Assembly: GCF_030316845.1 (NCBI RefSeq)
Contig: NZ_JASZYS010000026.1
Coordinates: 1-44,408, forward strand
Direction of reading: 5' to 3'
DNA length: 44,408 nt
Source of the DNA: Variovorax davisae
GTDB lineage: Bacteria > Pseudomonadota > Gammaproteobacteria > Burkholderiales > Burkholderiaceae_C
In this document: in pieces, positions 9,046-17,269 of the stretch
Numbering within the stretch: the first letter of the stretch is position 1
Layout of the letters: every line of letters starts with the position of its first letter
Notes under the pieces: generated by a model
Seen by the model: only the letters and a program-made list of their open reading frames with translations
The model's database searches: none
What the model was told of the DNA's origin: nothing
Made by a program: the position numbers and the translations under genes

Positions 9046-10198
9046 GTCCCTACAGCGCGTGTAGGAACTCATCGAACTTTTCAGTCAAGCGATCTAGTTT
9101 TCAGTCAAAGCGCAGTAGGCGGCCTCCGGATCATCATCTTTTCAGTTGCCTCGGCGATATTGACCGCGAATGTCTCAGGTGCAGCGATGCGGTCGTTCCC
9201 GGCTGGACCGGCGAACTTACGCCGTCGGGCCCGTCCAGTCATCCAGTGCCGAGGACACCTCGGTATGGACGGCCGGTCCCAAGGCATTGCAGTCATAGCC
9301 CCTGCTTGCTATCTAGGGACCTTGCCTTCGACGAGTCGGGCGTCCGCTCCGTCCGCCATCGAAATGGGAGTTCGGGCCCTCGAGGGGCCACGTTCAAGGC
9401 ACAGCTTGAGAGAATTGCATGATCCTGCAACGACCCGCCTGCGCTCGGCACTCCAAACTTCAGACGGCAAGCTTGTTCAGCCGTGCGCCTGCAACGTGCC
9501 CAGAATCGCTTTCCAGGCGATCAGTTCGAAAGGCCCAATTCTCTCCATTTGGGACTTTTCTGTCTGTCCTAGCGCGCATATCAGGCCCGATAACCAGCGC
9601 GTTATCGCTCGATCGAAAGGCCTCGCGACGAGCGCCTCCACACGATACGGGGACCGATGTTCCTGACGTTAGGCGGTCGGCCCGAAGAGGAACTCTTAAG
9701 CTCAGGACAGGCGGCTCGCCTCATGTCATGGTATCGGACGCCCCAATGTGCCCCCGCTATGAGGACCCATCCTTTCCGGCGTCGTCCGAGGGACGCTCCT
9801 CCGTGCGCTCGACAATCTGCTGCGGCACACCGGCGACATCCTGTCTGTCCAGGTCGGCCAGCCACTCACCCGCCGTCAGCTGCCGAGCGCCCTCCTCCCT
9901 GGCGAGTCTCTGGATGAGGTCAGCGAGGTCGATCCGACAGGTTCATGAGAATGATTTCCATTCTCTTCGCTGAGCTTCTGCGTCGATGAATGCCAAGGCC
10001 TGCGCCGGAACCTGACCTACAACGTCAGCTTGCAGACTGGACGGTGGTGCGACGAGCGAGCCATGGAGCCAAGGCGGATGCCATCGATTGGTTGAGACCG
10101 CTTGACTCATCGGTCTAATAGCTGACAACGGCGAGCCGCCAAGCTATATTTTTCAGTTGGAAGGGAGAGAGTGAGGCTTACGGTTGGAGGTCTTGGCA
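9046..10198. other. Gene-poor, apparently decayed interval
   Basis: No intact gene is convincing here. On the minus strand two overlapping fragments look like remnants: 9943-10110 (ending QALAFIDAEAQRREWKSFS) and, starting in an ATGA overlap at 9946, a frame that needs one base shift after five codons to continue as DLADLIQRLAREEGARQL up to a stop at 9757. Neither was recognised. Confidence 0.4.
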
Positions 10199-10462
10199 AT
10201 GTCGCCCGACGCTGCTCTTCATCGGTTCGAATACGACGGTTGGTTTGTGGTGATTGAGTTGGATGGAGCAGGCTTGGATGGCGTGTCCTCAGGGCATGCC
10301 GACCTGCACTGGAAGAACGGGCACCGATGTCGCATTGCCCTCGCCGGGAAGTACGGTGATCGTGCGAGCGCCATCGCGGCACTCGCCCAGAGATCGCGCG
10401 CGTTCATCGATGACTGGGACATCACGCGAGCGGAGCGTGCTTCACCCTTCATCGATCAGTAG
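10199..10462 (+). CDS. Small hypothetical protein (87 aa)
   Basis: ATG 10199 is preceded by GGAGG at a spacing of about 8 bases, and the frame has normal high-GC codon use. The product is compact with alternating hydrophobic residues, such as YDGWFVVIELDGAGLDG and HADLHWKNGHRCRIALAGKYG, then a helical tail AIAALAQRSRAFIDDWD. The layout resembles small Burkholderiales proteins with a short beta sheet followed by a helix, but no family is claimed. It stands alone, downstream of decayed DNA. No signal peptide or membrane segment is visible. Confidence 0.6.
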   Translation: MSPDAALHRFEYDGWFVVIELDGAGLDGVSSGHADLHWKNGHRCRIALAGKYGDRASAIAALAQRSRAFIDDWDITRAERASPFIDQ

Positions 10463-10863
10463 GCGTCCCCAACGGGACGCGGCAGAATGCACTGATGTGT
10501 GATCTCTACGCCTCGCCGGGTGAGATCGCCCCGCCGCTGAAGCTTCAACGTGGAGCAGTCGGTCGCGAATGAAAAGCGCGAGCGTCAGCTCTGAACGGTC
10601 GCCGTCGTCAGCGCAGGAGTTCAGCCGGCGGCAATCGTTCATTTGAAGCGGAAAGCCCGTCTGCCCTGAGGGGATGGGCTGGTGTCTCTACTGTAAAAAG
10701 CACCGAACAGCGCTGCGAGTTGGTCGTTGAGCGCGACAGGCATGGAAGTTGACTGGCAGCGCATGGCGCCATGCGCCCACTTTCTTTCCCTGACACGGAG
10801 AGAACATCTGAAGCGCTAACCGGCGTTGAAAGGCTGGTCCGCCCGCACCTCCAGGAGTTCAAG
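10463..10863. other. Interval without a recognisable gene
   Basis: About 400 bp separate two small genes. Open frames on both strands are short and lack ribosome sites or coding character. Nothing else was recognised. Confidence 0.4.
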
Positions 10864-11040
10864 ATGGAAGACGATCCGAAGAAAACCGGCCTCGACCGGA
10901 AGTTGATTTCCTTGACCGAACCGCATGAGGTTCAGAGTTGGACCCAATCGCTCGGGTGCACCGCCGAGCAGCTCAAGGAAGCGGTGCGAGCCGTCGGCAG
11001 CAGTGCCGAGGCTGTCCGCGCCTATCTCAAAAAGAAGTAG
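10864..11040 (+). CDS. DUF3606 domain protein
   Basis: The 58-aa product is of the usual size for DUF3606 (PF12244) and has its features: a polar start DDPKK, a helix that includes EVQSWTQSLGCTAEQLKEAV, and the closing GSSAEAVRAYLKKK. AGGAG at 10853-10857 sits six bases before ATG 10864, which decides the start over the longer frame. Members are cytosolic, of unknown function, and common in Burkholderiales near stress and DNA-repair genes. The ligD gene lies about 500 bp downstream on the same strand. Confidence 0.8.
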   Translation: MEDDPKKTGLDRKLISLTEPHEVQSWTQSLGCTAEQLKEAVRAVGSSAEAVRAYLKKK

Positions 11041-11055
11041 CCAGACGAGGCCGCC

Positions 11056-11253
11056 ATGCCCCGCCTCCCGAAGGCGTTCGAGGACGACAAGGCACGACTG
11101 ATCGCATCGTTGTCGCGGGTTGCAAAGCCGGCCCCCGCTCCTGGCACTAACAGATCCGCACCTCGCGCGAAATCGACCTCCCAAGGACGCACAGGCGCAA
11201 AATCTGCTCCCAAGAAACCGGCGGCCCGGTCGACTTCGAAGAGGTCTTCATGA
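11056..11253 (+). CDS. Small basic Lys/Arg/Ala/Pro-rich protein (hypothetical)
   Basis: The 65-aa frame starts 15 bp after the DUF3606 gene with a GAGG site before the ATG. After a short helix (AFEDDKARLIASLSRV) it becomes low in complexity and rich in K, R, S, A and P, like histone H1-type tails of beta-proteobacterial DNA-binding proteins. Composition alone cannot prove that it is a gene. No domain was recognised. Confidence 0.4.
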   Translation: MPRLPKAFEDDKARLIASLSRVAKPAPAPGTNRSAPRAKSTSQGRTGAKSAPKKPAARSTSKRSS

Positions 11254-11320
11254 TTCTCCTTGCACTTTTGAGGGCGTGGCACGTGCTACAGACGTACATA
11301 CGAACCAGAGGGCTGGGCTC

Positions 11321-11536
11321 GTGAGCTCGAAGTCCGCCCGACGTGAATACCTTGAGGCAGTAGCGGAGTTCGAGCGCGGGTGCCGGGCGTTTGCCGATGG
11401 GATGACCACCATCACCAAGCCGCCAGCGACAGTCCCCGGGCCTTCGTCCCTGCTTTCGCCCTTCGGGCCACGCAAGCCCGCGAAGCGCGCGCGACGGGCG
11501 AGCGCGTCACTCGGCGCGGCCAGGCGGGCCTTGTAG
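11321..11536 (+). CDS. Possible small hypothetical protein (71 aa)
   Basis: From GTG 11321 the frame reads SSKSARREYLEAVAEFERGC and so on, which has coding character, before an Arg/Ala-rich tail. It ends nine bases before the ligD start. There is no clear ribosome site and no recognised family. It may be only the upstream region of ligD. Confidence 0.28.
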   Translation: MSSKSARREYLEAVAEFERGCRAFADGMTTITKPPATVPGPSSLLSPFGPRKPAKRARRASASLGAARRAL

Positions 11537-11544
11537 ATTTCGGC

Positions 11545-12606
11545 ATGGCCGCCCGCGAAAGTCGCCTGGATCCGCTCGAAAAATACTGGTCGAAGCGCGA
11601 CTTTGCGGTCACTTCCGAACCGCGTGGCGAACATGCGCCGCGCGAAGGCAAGGCGCTTTCTTTCGTCATCCAGAAGCACGCGGCCAGCCGGCTGCACTAC
11701 AACTTCCGCCTCGAGTTGGATGGGGTCCTGCTTTCCTGGGCTGTGCCGAAAGGGCCCAGCTTCGACCCCGCCAACAAGCGCATGGCGATCCATGTCGAGG
11801 ACCACCCGCTGTCCTACGGATCGTTCGAGGGCACGATTCCACCCAAGCAATACGGCGCTGGCACGGTGATCGTCTGGGACAACGGCACTTGGGAGCCCGT
11901 GGGCGACCCGCGGGACAGCCTGGCGAAAGGCAAGCTGCTCTTCCACCTGCACGGCCAGAAGCTGGCCGGCTTGTGGGAGCTGGTCAAGATCGCCAAGGGC
12001 GGCGAGAAGCAGGAGCCCTGGATCCTGTTCAAAAAGAAAGACGCGTTCGCGCGACCGAAGGCGGACTACGACGTCGTCTCGGCCCTGCCCGACAGCGTGG
12101 TCGCCAAGCCGTTGCGCCCGGCGCCTTCGGAGCCCAAGGTCGCTGGCGCCCGTGCTACTTCAGCCAATCGCGCCCGCAGCGCGAACGACACGGTACGGGG
12201 GGCCGTGAAGGCACCGCCCCCCGCCAAGATGAGTCCCCAGCTCGCAACCCTGGCCACCGGCGTCCCGGCGGCCGGCCAATGGCTCTACGAGATCAAGTTC
12301 GATGGCTACCGGATCATGACCCGTATCGACAGCGGCAAGGCCGCGCTCGTGACGCGCGGCGGCCACGATTGGTCGGCCAAAATGCCCGGGCTGACGCGCG
12401 AGCTGGAAAACCTGGGCCTCAAGTCAACCTGGCTGGATGGCGAGATCGTGGTCCTGGACGACAACGGCCTGCCCAGCTTCAACGCATTGCAGAAGGCCTT
12501 CGACCTCGGCGAGGGAAATGCCCAGATCGTCTACTTCGTGTTCGATGTGCCCTACTTCGAGGGCTACGACCTGCGCGAGGCCCCGCTGGTGTCGCGCCGG
12601 CAGTAG
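11545..12606 (+). CDS. ligD: DNA ligase D, N-terminal fragment (phosphoesterase domain plus part of ligase domain), ended by an in-frame amber codon
   Basis: This is the first part of a PE-LIG-POL LigD, the order known from Pseudomonas aeruginosa. Residues about 30-180 are the 3'-phosphoesterase domain (FVIQKHAASRLHYNFRLELDG, KGPSFDP, YGAGTVIVWDNGTWEP). The ligase nucleotidyltransferase follows, with the adenylated lysine K251 in YEIKFDGYRI and further motifs ending in VFDVPYFEGYDLREAPLVSRRQ. TAG at 12604-12606 then stops translation, yet homology continues in the same frame. Ligase motifs IV and V, the OB fold and the polymerase domain are beyond the stop. The fragment could keep phosphoesterase activity but not ligation. 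The stop may be a C-to-T change in a Gln codon. Confidence 0.9.
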   Translation: MAARESRLDPLEKYWSKRDFAVTSEPRGEHAPREGKALSFVIQKHAASRLHYNFRLELDGVLLSWAVPKGPSFDPANKRMAIHVEDHPLSYGSFEGTIPPKQYGAGTVIVWDNGTWEPVGDPRDSLAKGKLLFHLHGQKLAGLWELVKIAKGGEKQEPWILFKKKDAFARPKADYDVVSALPDSVVAKPLRPAPSEPKVAGARATSANRARSANDTVRGAVKAPPPAKMSPQLATLATGVPAAGQWLYEIKFDGYRIMTRIDSGKAALVTRGGHDWSAKMPGLTRELENLGLKSTWLDGEIVVLDDNGLPSFNALQKAFDLGEGNAQIVYFVFDVPYFEGYDLREAPLVSRRQ

Positions 12607-14109
12607 CTCAAGGCACTGCTCGACGAGAAGGCGACCGATCACGTCCGCTTCAGCGCCGCCTTCGAAGCCGACGCGGCGTCGGTGTTGAGTTCGGCCTGCC
12701 GCATGAACCTCGAGGGCGTGATCGCCAAGCGCGCCGACGCGCCCTACGCCTCGCGTCGCACCGAGACCTGGCTCAAGCTCAAGTGCCAGCAGCGCCAGGA
12801 GTTCGTGGTCGCCGGCTACACCGACCGGTCGGACGGCTCACCGCAGATCGGCAGTCTGCTGCTCGGCGTGCATGCGCCGGACGGCACGCTGGTGTCGGTC
12901 GGCAGCGTCGGCACCGGTTGGGACTCGGACGAGGCCGCGGCGTTGAAGCGCAAGCTGGTCAAGATCGAGGTCGCCGAGCCGCCCTTCCCTGCGGGCGCGG
13001 GGAAGCCCGGGCGGTGGTCCAGGCGCGCCCCGGGCAGCGAGCGTTGGGTGGCGCCGCGCCTGGTCGCCGAGGTGGCCTTCGCCGAATGGACGCCCGAGGG
13101 GCAGATCCGGCATGCGTCCTACGTTTCGCTGCGCACCGACAAACCGGCCAGCGCGATCGTGCGCGAGACTGCCAGGACGCTTGCGGAGGCCGGGCCGGTG
13201 AAGTCGGCAGGCAGGACGGCCACCGGGAGGATCAAGGTGAGCAACGCCGAGCGCGTGATCGACCCCGGCTCGGGCCTCACCAAGCTGGACCTGGTGCGCT
13301 ACTACGAGTCGGTGGCGGACTGGATCCTGCCGCACCTGAAGAGCCGGCCGTGCTCGCTGGTGCGCGGGCCGACCGGCGTGACGGGCGAGCTCTTTTTTCA
13401 GAAACACGACGAGAAGATCAGCATCCCCGGCATCAAGGAACTGGACCCCCGGCTGTGGCCGGGTCACGGCGCACTGCTGGAAGTTGGCAGCGCGCAAGCA
13501 CTGGCATCGGCGGCGCAGATGAACGTCATCGAATTCCACACCTGGAACTCCACGGCGAAGAGCATCGACAAGCCGGATCGCATGATCTTCGACCTCGACC
13601 CCGGCGAAGGCACGTCCTGGCAACACGTCCAGGAGGCGGCGATCCTGGTGCGCTCTGCTGGCGGAACTAGGCCTCCTGCCTGGCTGAAGACCAGCGGAGG
13701 CAAGGGCCTGCATGTCGTGGTGCCGATCGCACCGCGCTTCAACTACGAGGCGGTCAAGGGCTTCTCGCAGGCGGTGGTGCAGCACCTCGCGCGCACCATC
13801 CCCGCACGCTTCGTGGCGAAGAGTGGTCCCTCGAACCGGGTCGGCAAGCTGTTTGTCGACTTCCTGCGCAATGGGCACGGCGCCACCACGGCGGTCGCGT
13901 TTTCTGCCCGTGCGCGCCCCGGGCTCGGCGTCTCGATGCCCGTGGCCTGGGATGAGCTGACCAAGCTGAAGAGCGGTGCGCAGTGGACCATCGCCACGGC
14001 GCGCGAGCACCTGTCGTTTCAGACGACAGATCCATGGGCCGACTATTGGACGGCTCGCCAGCCGCTGGCGGCTGCGATGAAGAGAATCGGGTTCTCGCCG
14101 CCAAAGTAG
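12607..14109 (+). pseudogene. ligD: DNA ligase D, C-terminal remainder (ligase motifs IV-V, OB fold, polymerase/primase domain)
   Basis: The frame runs on from the amber codon without a shift. LKALLDEK directly follows the stop, then the ligase motif EGVIAKRADAPYASRR and WLKLK, the OB fold, and from about 13230 the primase-polymerase (POL) domain with ERVIDPGSGLTKLDLVRYYE, RPCSLVRGPTG, the catalytic FDLDPGEG, and LKTSGGKGLHVVVP. The first in-frame ATG after the stop is 12682. If it is used, it would yield a product of about 475 aa with a complete POL domain. Uninterrupted, 11545-14109 would encode about 854 aa, close to the usual length. The partner Ku gene is not in this window. Confidence 0.88.
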
Positions 14110-14137
14110 CGAGGGGTCAATCGCCATCGCGCTGGCC

Positions 14138-14893
14138 TTACAAGAGCGGGGGCTGAGCGGGCGGCGGGTTGGCAGGCGTGGCGCTCGCCTTGGACGCCTT
14201 CGGCGGCGCCGGCTCAGCCACCATCGCAAGTCGCTCGGCCGGGAACTGCCTCATGAACTCCATCGAGCGCTCCGGCGGCGCGTCGAGCCACTCGCCGTAT
14301 TGCGCCTGCGGCAGGATCACGACCATGCGCTTGTCCTGCTGCTCCGGCGGGCGCTTCGGATCCGGCCGGTGCATCAGTTTGAAGAGGGGATGTGCGTCGG
14401 CATTGACCGTTAGCATCGCGAAACTCAGCTCCCACTCGGCGCTCTCGGGGTTCTTCCAGGGCGACCACAGCCCGGCGACGCCAAGCGTCTCGTCGTTGGC
14501 TGCAGTGAATCGCGTCGGGACAAACTTGCCCGAGCGCCAGTCCGGCTCGTAGATCGCCTCGCACGGCACGATGCAGTGCCGAGGCTTGGCCCAGGCGTTC
14601 TTGAAGCTCGGCAGGTCGCGGACCGTCTCTGTGCGGGCGTTGTACGTCTTGAGGCCGTATTTGACTTCTTTGGCGAAGCCGGGCAGCAAACCAAAATGGC
14701 CCTCGACCAGCTCAAAGTCGGGCACCGCCTCGTCGCCCGACTCGCGCTCGGGCGGCCGGCGGATGAACGGCGCCATCTGCGTCGGATAGATGTGCAGGGC
14801 GCCCGGCGGTGGCTCCCAGCTTGGAGGCAGCTGGATGCCGAAGTGCTTTTCGATCTGCTTGCGGCGCTTCTCGGCTTGGTAATGGCTGCACAT
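14138..14893 (-). CDS. yedK: SOS response-associated peptidase (SRAP; YedK/HMCES family)
   Basis: The 251-aa protein begins MCSHYQ. Family proteins need Cys2, exposed after removal of Met1, to form a thiazolidine cross-link with abasic sites in single-stranded DNA, so ATG 14893 is the start and the longer frame is discarded. Conserved blocks are YNARTETVRDLPSFKNAW, RHCIVPCEAIYEPDW with the catalytic Glu, and NADAHPLFKLMHRPDPKR with the catalytic His, then a Pro-rich tail. It converges on ligD and diverges from imuA, so the LexA box at 15088 lies in its upstream region. Role: shielding abasic sites during replication stress. Confidence 0.92.
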   Translation of the reverse strand: MCSHYQAEKRRKQIEKHFGIQLPPSWEPPPGALHIYPTQMAPFIRRPPERESGDEAVPDFELVEGHFGLLPGFAKEVKYGLKTYNARTETVRDLPSFKNAWAKPRHCIVPCEAIYEPDWRSGKFVPTRFTAANDETLGVAGLWSPWKNPESAEWELSFAMLTVNADAHPLFKLMHRPDPKRPPEQQDKRMVVILPQAQYGEWLDAPPERSMEFMRQFPAERLAMVAEPAPPKASKASATPANPPPAQPPLL

Positions 14894-15087
14894 CCGCGCA
14901 TTTTGCTGGAGTCCGACTTGCGGGCCGGCTTGCCTCCCCCACTTGGCTATGACCGAGTCCGGGGCCAACGAACTCAGGCCGCCACGGCGTCAGCGCGTCC
15001 CTGGGACGGCCCGCGGATAGCGCCGTTCGTCGCCCAAATCCGACTTCGATCAGGGGCCAAGCCATTTCGCAGCTGATTTGATAGATA

Positions 15088-15103
15088 CTGTATATCCATA
15101 CAG
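15088..15103. promoter_or_regulatory. LexA (SOS) box upstream of imuA
   Basis: CTGTATATCCATACAG matches the CTGT-N8-ACAG LexA operator with dyad symmetry. It ends 14 bp before the imuA start and lies 195 bp from the divergent SRAP start. SOS control of imuA-imuB-dnaE2 is established in other proteobacteria. Confidence 0.9.
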
Positions 15104-15117
15104 CCTCGGAGCCCGAC

Positions 15118-15960
15118 ATGGCCGCCCTACTGGACTGGGCCGACGATGACGACGCGCCGGCCCCGCCGCCCCGTCCTTTAAAGCCCGTCCTTCGACCCGG
15201 CGAGCTTCCTGCGTCCGTCGAGGCCGCGATCTGGCGCGGCGATCAGCTGGGCTCGCCGGTCACGCGGGTGGTCGCCAGCGGCTATCGGGCCTTGGACGCC
15301 GAACTTCCCGGTGGAGGTTGGCCTGCTCGCTCCCTCACCGAGGTGCTCCAAGCCCAGCCGACAGTGCTCGAGTGGCGACTCCTGGCGCCGGCCATGCGCG
15401 AGGTGGTCGCCCAGGGCGAAGACATCGTCATCGTCGGACCCCCCAAGGCCCCGCACCTGCCCGGCCTGCGCGACGAAGGCATCGACGAACGCCGCCTGGT
15501 CTGGATTCAGGCTGCGAACCCGGCGGAACGCCTGTGGGTCACCGAACAGTTGGTGAAGGCCAACGCAGCCGGCATGGTGGTGTCCTGGCTCCCGCAGGCG
15601 CGTCAGGAACAAATCCGGCGGCTGCAGGTGTGCGCACAAAGTTGCGATAGCCCGGTGTTCCTCTGTCGCCCGGCGGCCGCGGTGCACGAACCATCCGCGG
15701 CGCCGCTGCGGCTGCAGGTCAGCGTGGGCATCGATTGGGAGCTTCGGGTTCACCTGTTGAAGCGAAAGGGCGGCGTGCATGACGGCGTGCTTCACCTTCC
15801 CTCGATTCCGCGCGGCCTCGCGCCACTCATCACGCCCCGGCTGTCGAAGCCGAGCGTGCTCCTGGCCGCGCGCAAACCGCGCGCCACCTCAACAGAGACT
15901 TCCCATGCTCTGGGCAGCGCTACTTCCCGACCGCCTGCTCACCGACTCCCAGCGTACTGA
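15118..15960 (+). CDS. imuA: Translesion synthesis-associated protein ImuA
   Basis: The 280-aa product is a RecA/SulA-like ImuA. Its N-terminal third contains AAIWRGDQLG and the typical GYRALDAELPGGGWPARSLTEVL, followed by a RecA-like core (VIVGPPKAPHLPGL, RLVWIQAANPAERLWVTEQL, AGMVVSWLP) and a basic tail. The family lacks a real Walker A. ImuA is part of the SOS mutasome with ImuB and DnaE2. The gene starts right behind a LexA box, and its 3' end overlaps the start of imuB by 56 bp. Confidence 0.9.
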   Translation: MAALLDWADDDDAPAPPPRPLKPVLRPGELPASVEAAIWRGDQLGSPVTRVVASGYRALDAELPGGGWPARSLTEVLQAQPTVLEWRLLAPAMREVVAQGEDIVIVGPPKAPHLPGLRDEGIDERRLVWIQAANPAERLWVTEQLVKANAAGMVVSWLPQARQEQIRRLQVCAQSCDSPVFLCRPAAAVHEPSAAPLRLQVSVGIDWELRVHLLKRKGGVHDGVLHLPSIPRGLAPLITPRLSKPSVLLAARKPRATSTETSHALGSATSRPPAHRLPAY

Positions 15961-17266
15961 AGCCATTCGCGGCCTGTCGATCTGGTGCCTCCAGTTCACC
16001 CCGCGCGTTAGCGTCATCGACGCGGCTTCGCTGTCTTCGGCGGTCGTGATGGAGCTCGAGGCGAGCGTGCGCCTGTTCGGGGGCAAGCGGAAGCTCGTGG
16101 AGCGGGTGAAGGTGGAAACGCAGGAGTTGGGCGTGGGCCAGTTGGCCTGGGCCCCGACCAGCCTGGCGGCGGTGGCCGTGGCCCGCAATGGTCAGTCAAA
16201 CGGGTTTGCCAAACCGCTCGAGGCGCTGCTCGACGACCTGCCCATCGAGGTCCTGGCGCCGGTCGCAGCGCACGCCGCGATCCTCGCGCGCGTGGGCTGC
16301 CAGACGCTGGGCCAGGTGCGCGCCCTGCCCCGCGGCGGGCTGAGCCGACGTTTCGACAAGGCGTTGGTCGGTGCGCTCGACCAGGCCTATGGCCTCAAAC
16401 CCGAAGCGCACGCCTGGGCCACCCTGCCCGACCGCTTCGAAGCCAAGTTGGAACTGATGTCGCGCATCGAACTCGCGCCGGCGATGCTGTTCGGTGCGCG
16501 CCGGTTGCTCTTGCAGCTGTGCGCCTGGCTGGCGGCCCGGCGCTCCGGGGTCACCGCCTTCACGCTGAAGTGGTGCCACGACGCCATGCGGGCCAAGACG
16601 GCCGGCGACGGGGGCGAGCTGACCGTCCGAACCGCGGAGCCGACTAGGAACATCGAACACCTGAGCAGGCTCCTGGCCGAAACCCTGGCCAAGGTCGAAC
16701 TGCTCGCGCCGGTCGGCGACCTAGCCATGACCGCGGACGACGTGCAACCGCTCAAAGAAGCCAGCTTTTCCTTGCTGCCGGAGACCGTGCCGGGTGGCGA
16801 GGGGCTGGCGCTGGTGCTGGAACGCATCGCCGCGAGGCTGGGCCCTGAACGCGTGCTTCGACCTGTCGTGGCCGAAGACCATCGCCCGGAGTGGATGTGT
16901 CACTGGCAACCAGCACCGGAGAAGCGGCCACGACAGATAGCGCGTCGCCTGGATTGCCCCCAGCCCACGTTTATCCTGCCCAAGCCGCTGCGACTGGCGT
17001 CCCGGGAGTCGCATCCGCTCTACCAGGGGCCGCTGCAGTTGCTGGCGGGACCGCACCGGATCGAGTACGGCTGGTTCGACCGTGTGGGCGAGCGCCCCTG
17101 TGACCGTCAAGTCGACGCGGCGACACTCCCGACGTCGTCGGGGACCCGACACGTTTCACGGGACTACTTTGTTGCCCTCAGCGAACACGCCGGCGTGCTG
17201 TGGATCTTCCAGACGCGCTTGGCCAACGAGGAAAGCGCCTGGTTCCTCCACGGCGTCTTCGCCTGA
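15905..17266 (+). CDS. imuB: ImuB, Y-family polymerase-like mutasome subunit
   Basis: The 453-aa protein is a DNA polymerase Y-family homologue. ATG 15905 gives the family start MLWAALLPDRLL; the longer frame overlaps imuA out of frame and is not conserved. Visible are a degenerate palm (VVMELEASVRLFGGKRKLV), the helix-hairpin region (ARVGCQTLGQVRALPRGGLSRRF) and a little-finger region. ImuB proteins lack the catalytic acidic triad and act as a hub linking ImuA and DnaE2 to the beta clamp. Stop and next start are separated by three bases, so dnaE2 is in the same operon. Confidence 0.9.
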   Translation: MLWAALLPDRLLTDSQRTEAIRGLSIWCLQFTPRVSVIDAASLSSAVVMELEASVRLFGGKRKLVERVKVETQELGVGQLAWAPTSLAAVAVARNGQSNGFAKPLEALLDDLPIEVLAPVAAHAAILARVGCQTLGQVRALPRGGLSRRFDKALVGALDQAYGLKPEAHAWATLPDRFEAKLELMSRIELAPAMLFGARRLLLQLCAWLAARRSGVTAFTLKWCHDAMRAKTAGDGGELTVRTAEPTRNIEHLSRLLAETLAKVELLAPVGDLAMTADDVQPLKEASFSLLPETVPGGEGLALVLERIAARLGPERVLRPVVAEDHRPEWMCHWQPAPEKRPRQIARRLDCPQPTFILPKPLRLASRESHPLYQGPLQLLAGPHRIEYGWFDRVGERPCDRQVDAATLPTSSGTRHVSRDYFVALSEHAGVLWIFQTRLANEESAWFLHGVFA

Positions 17267-17269
17267 GCC

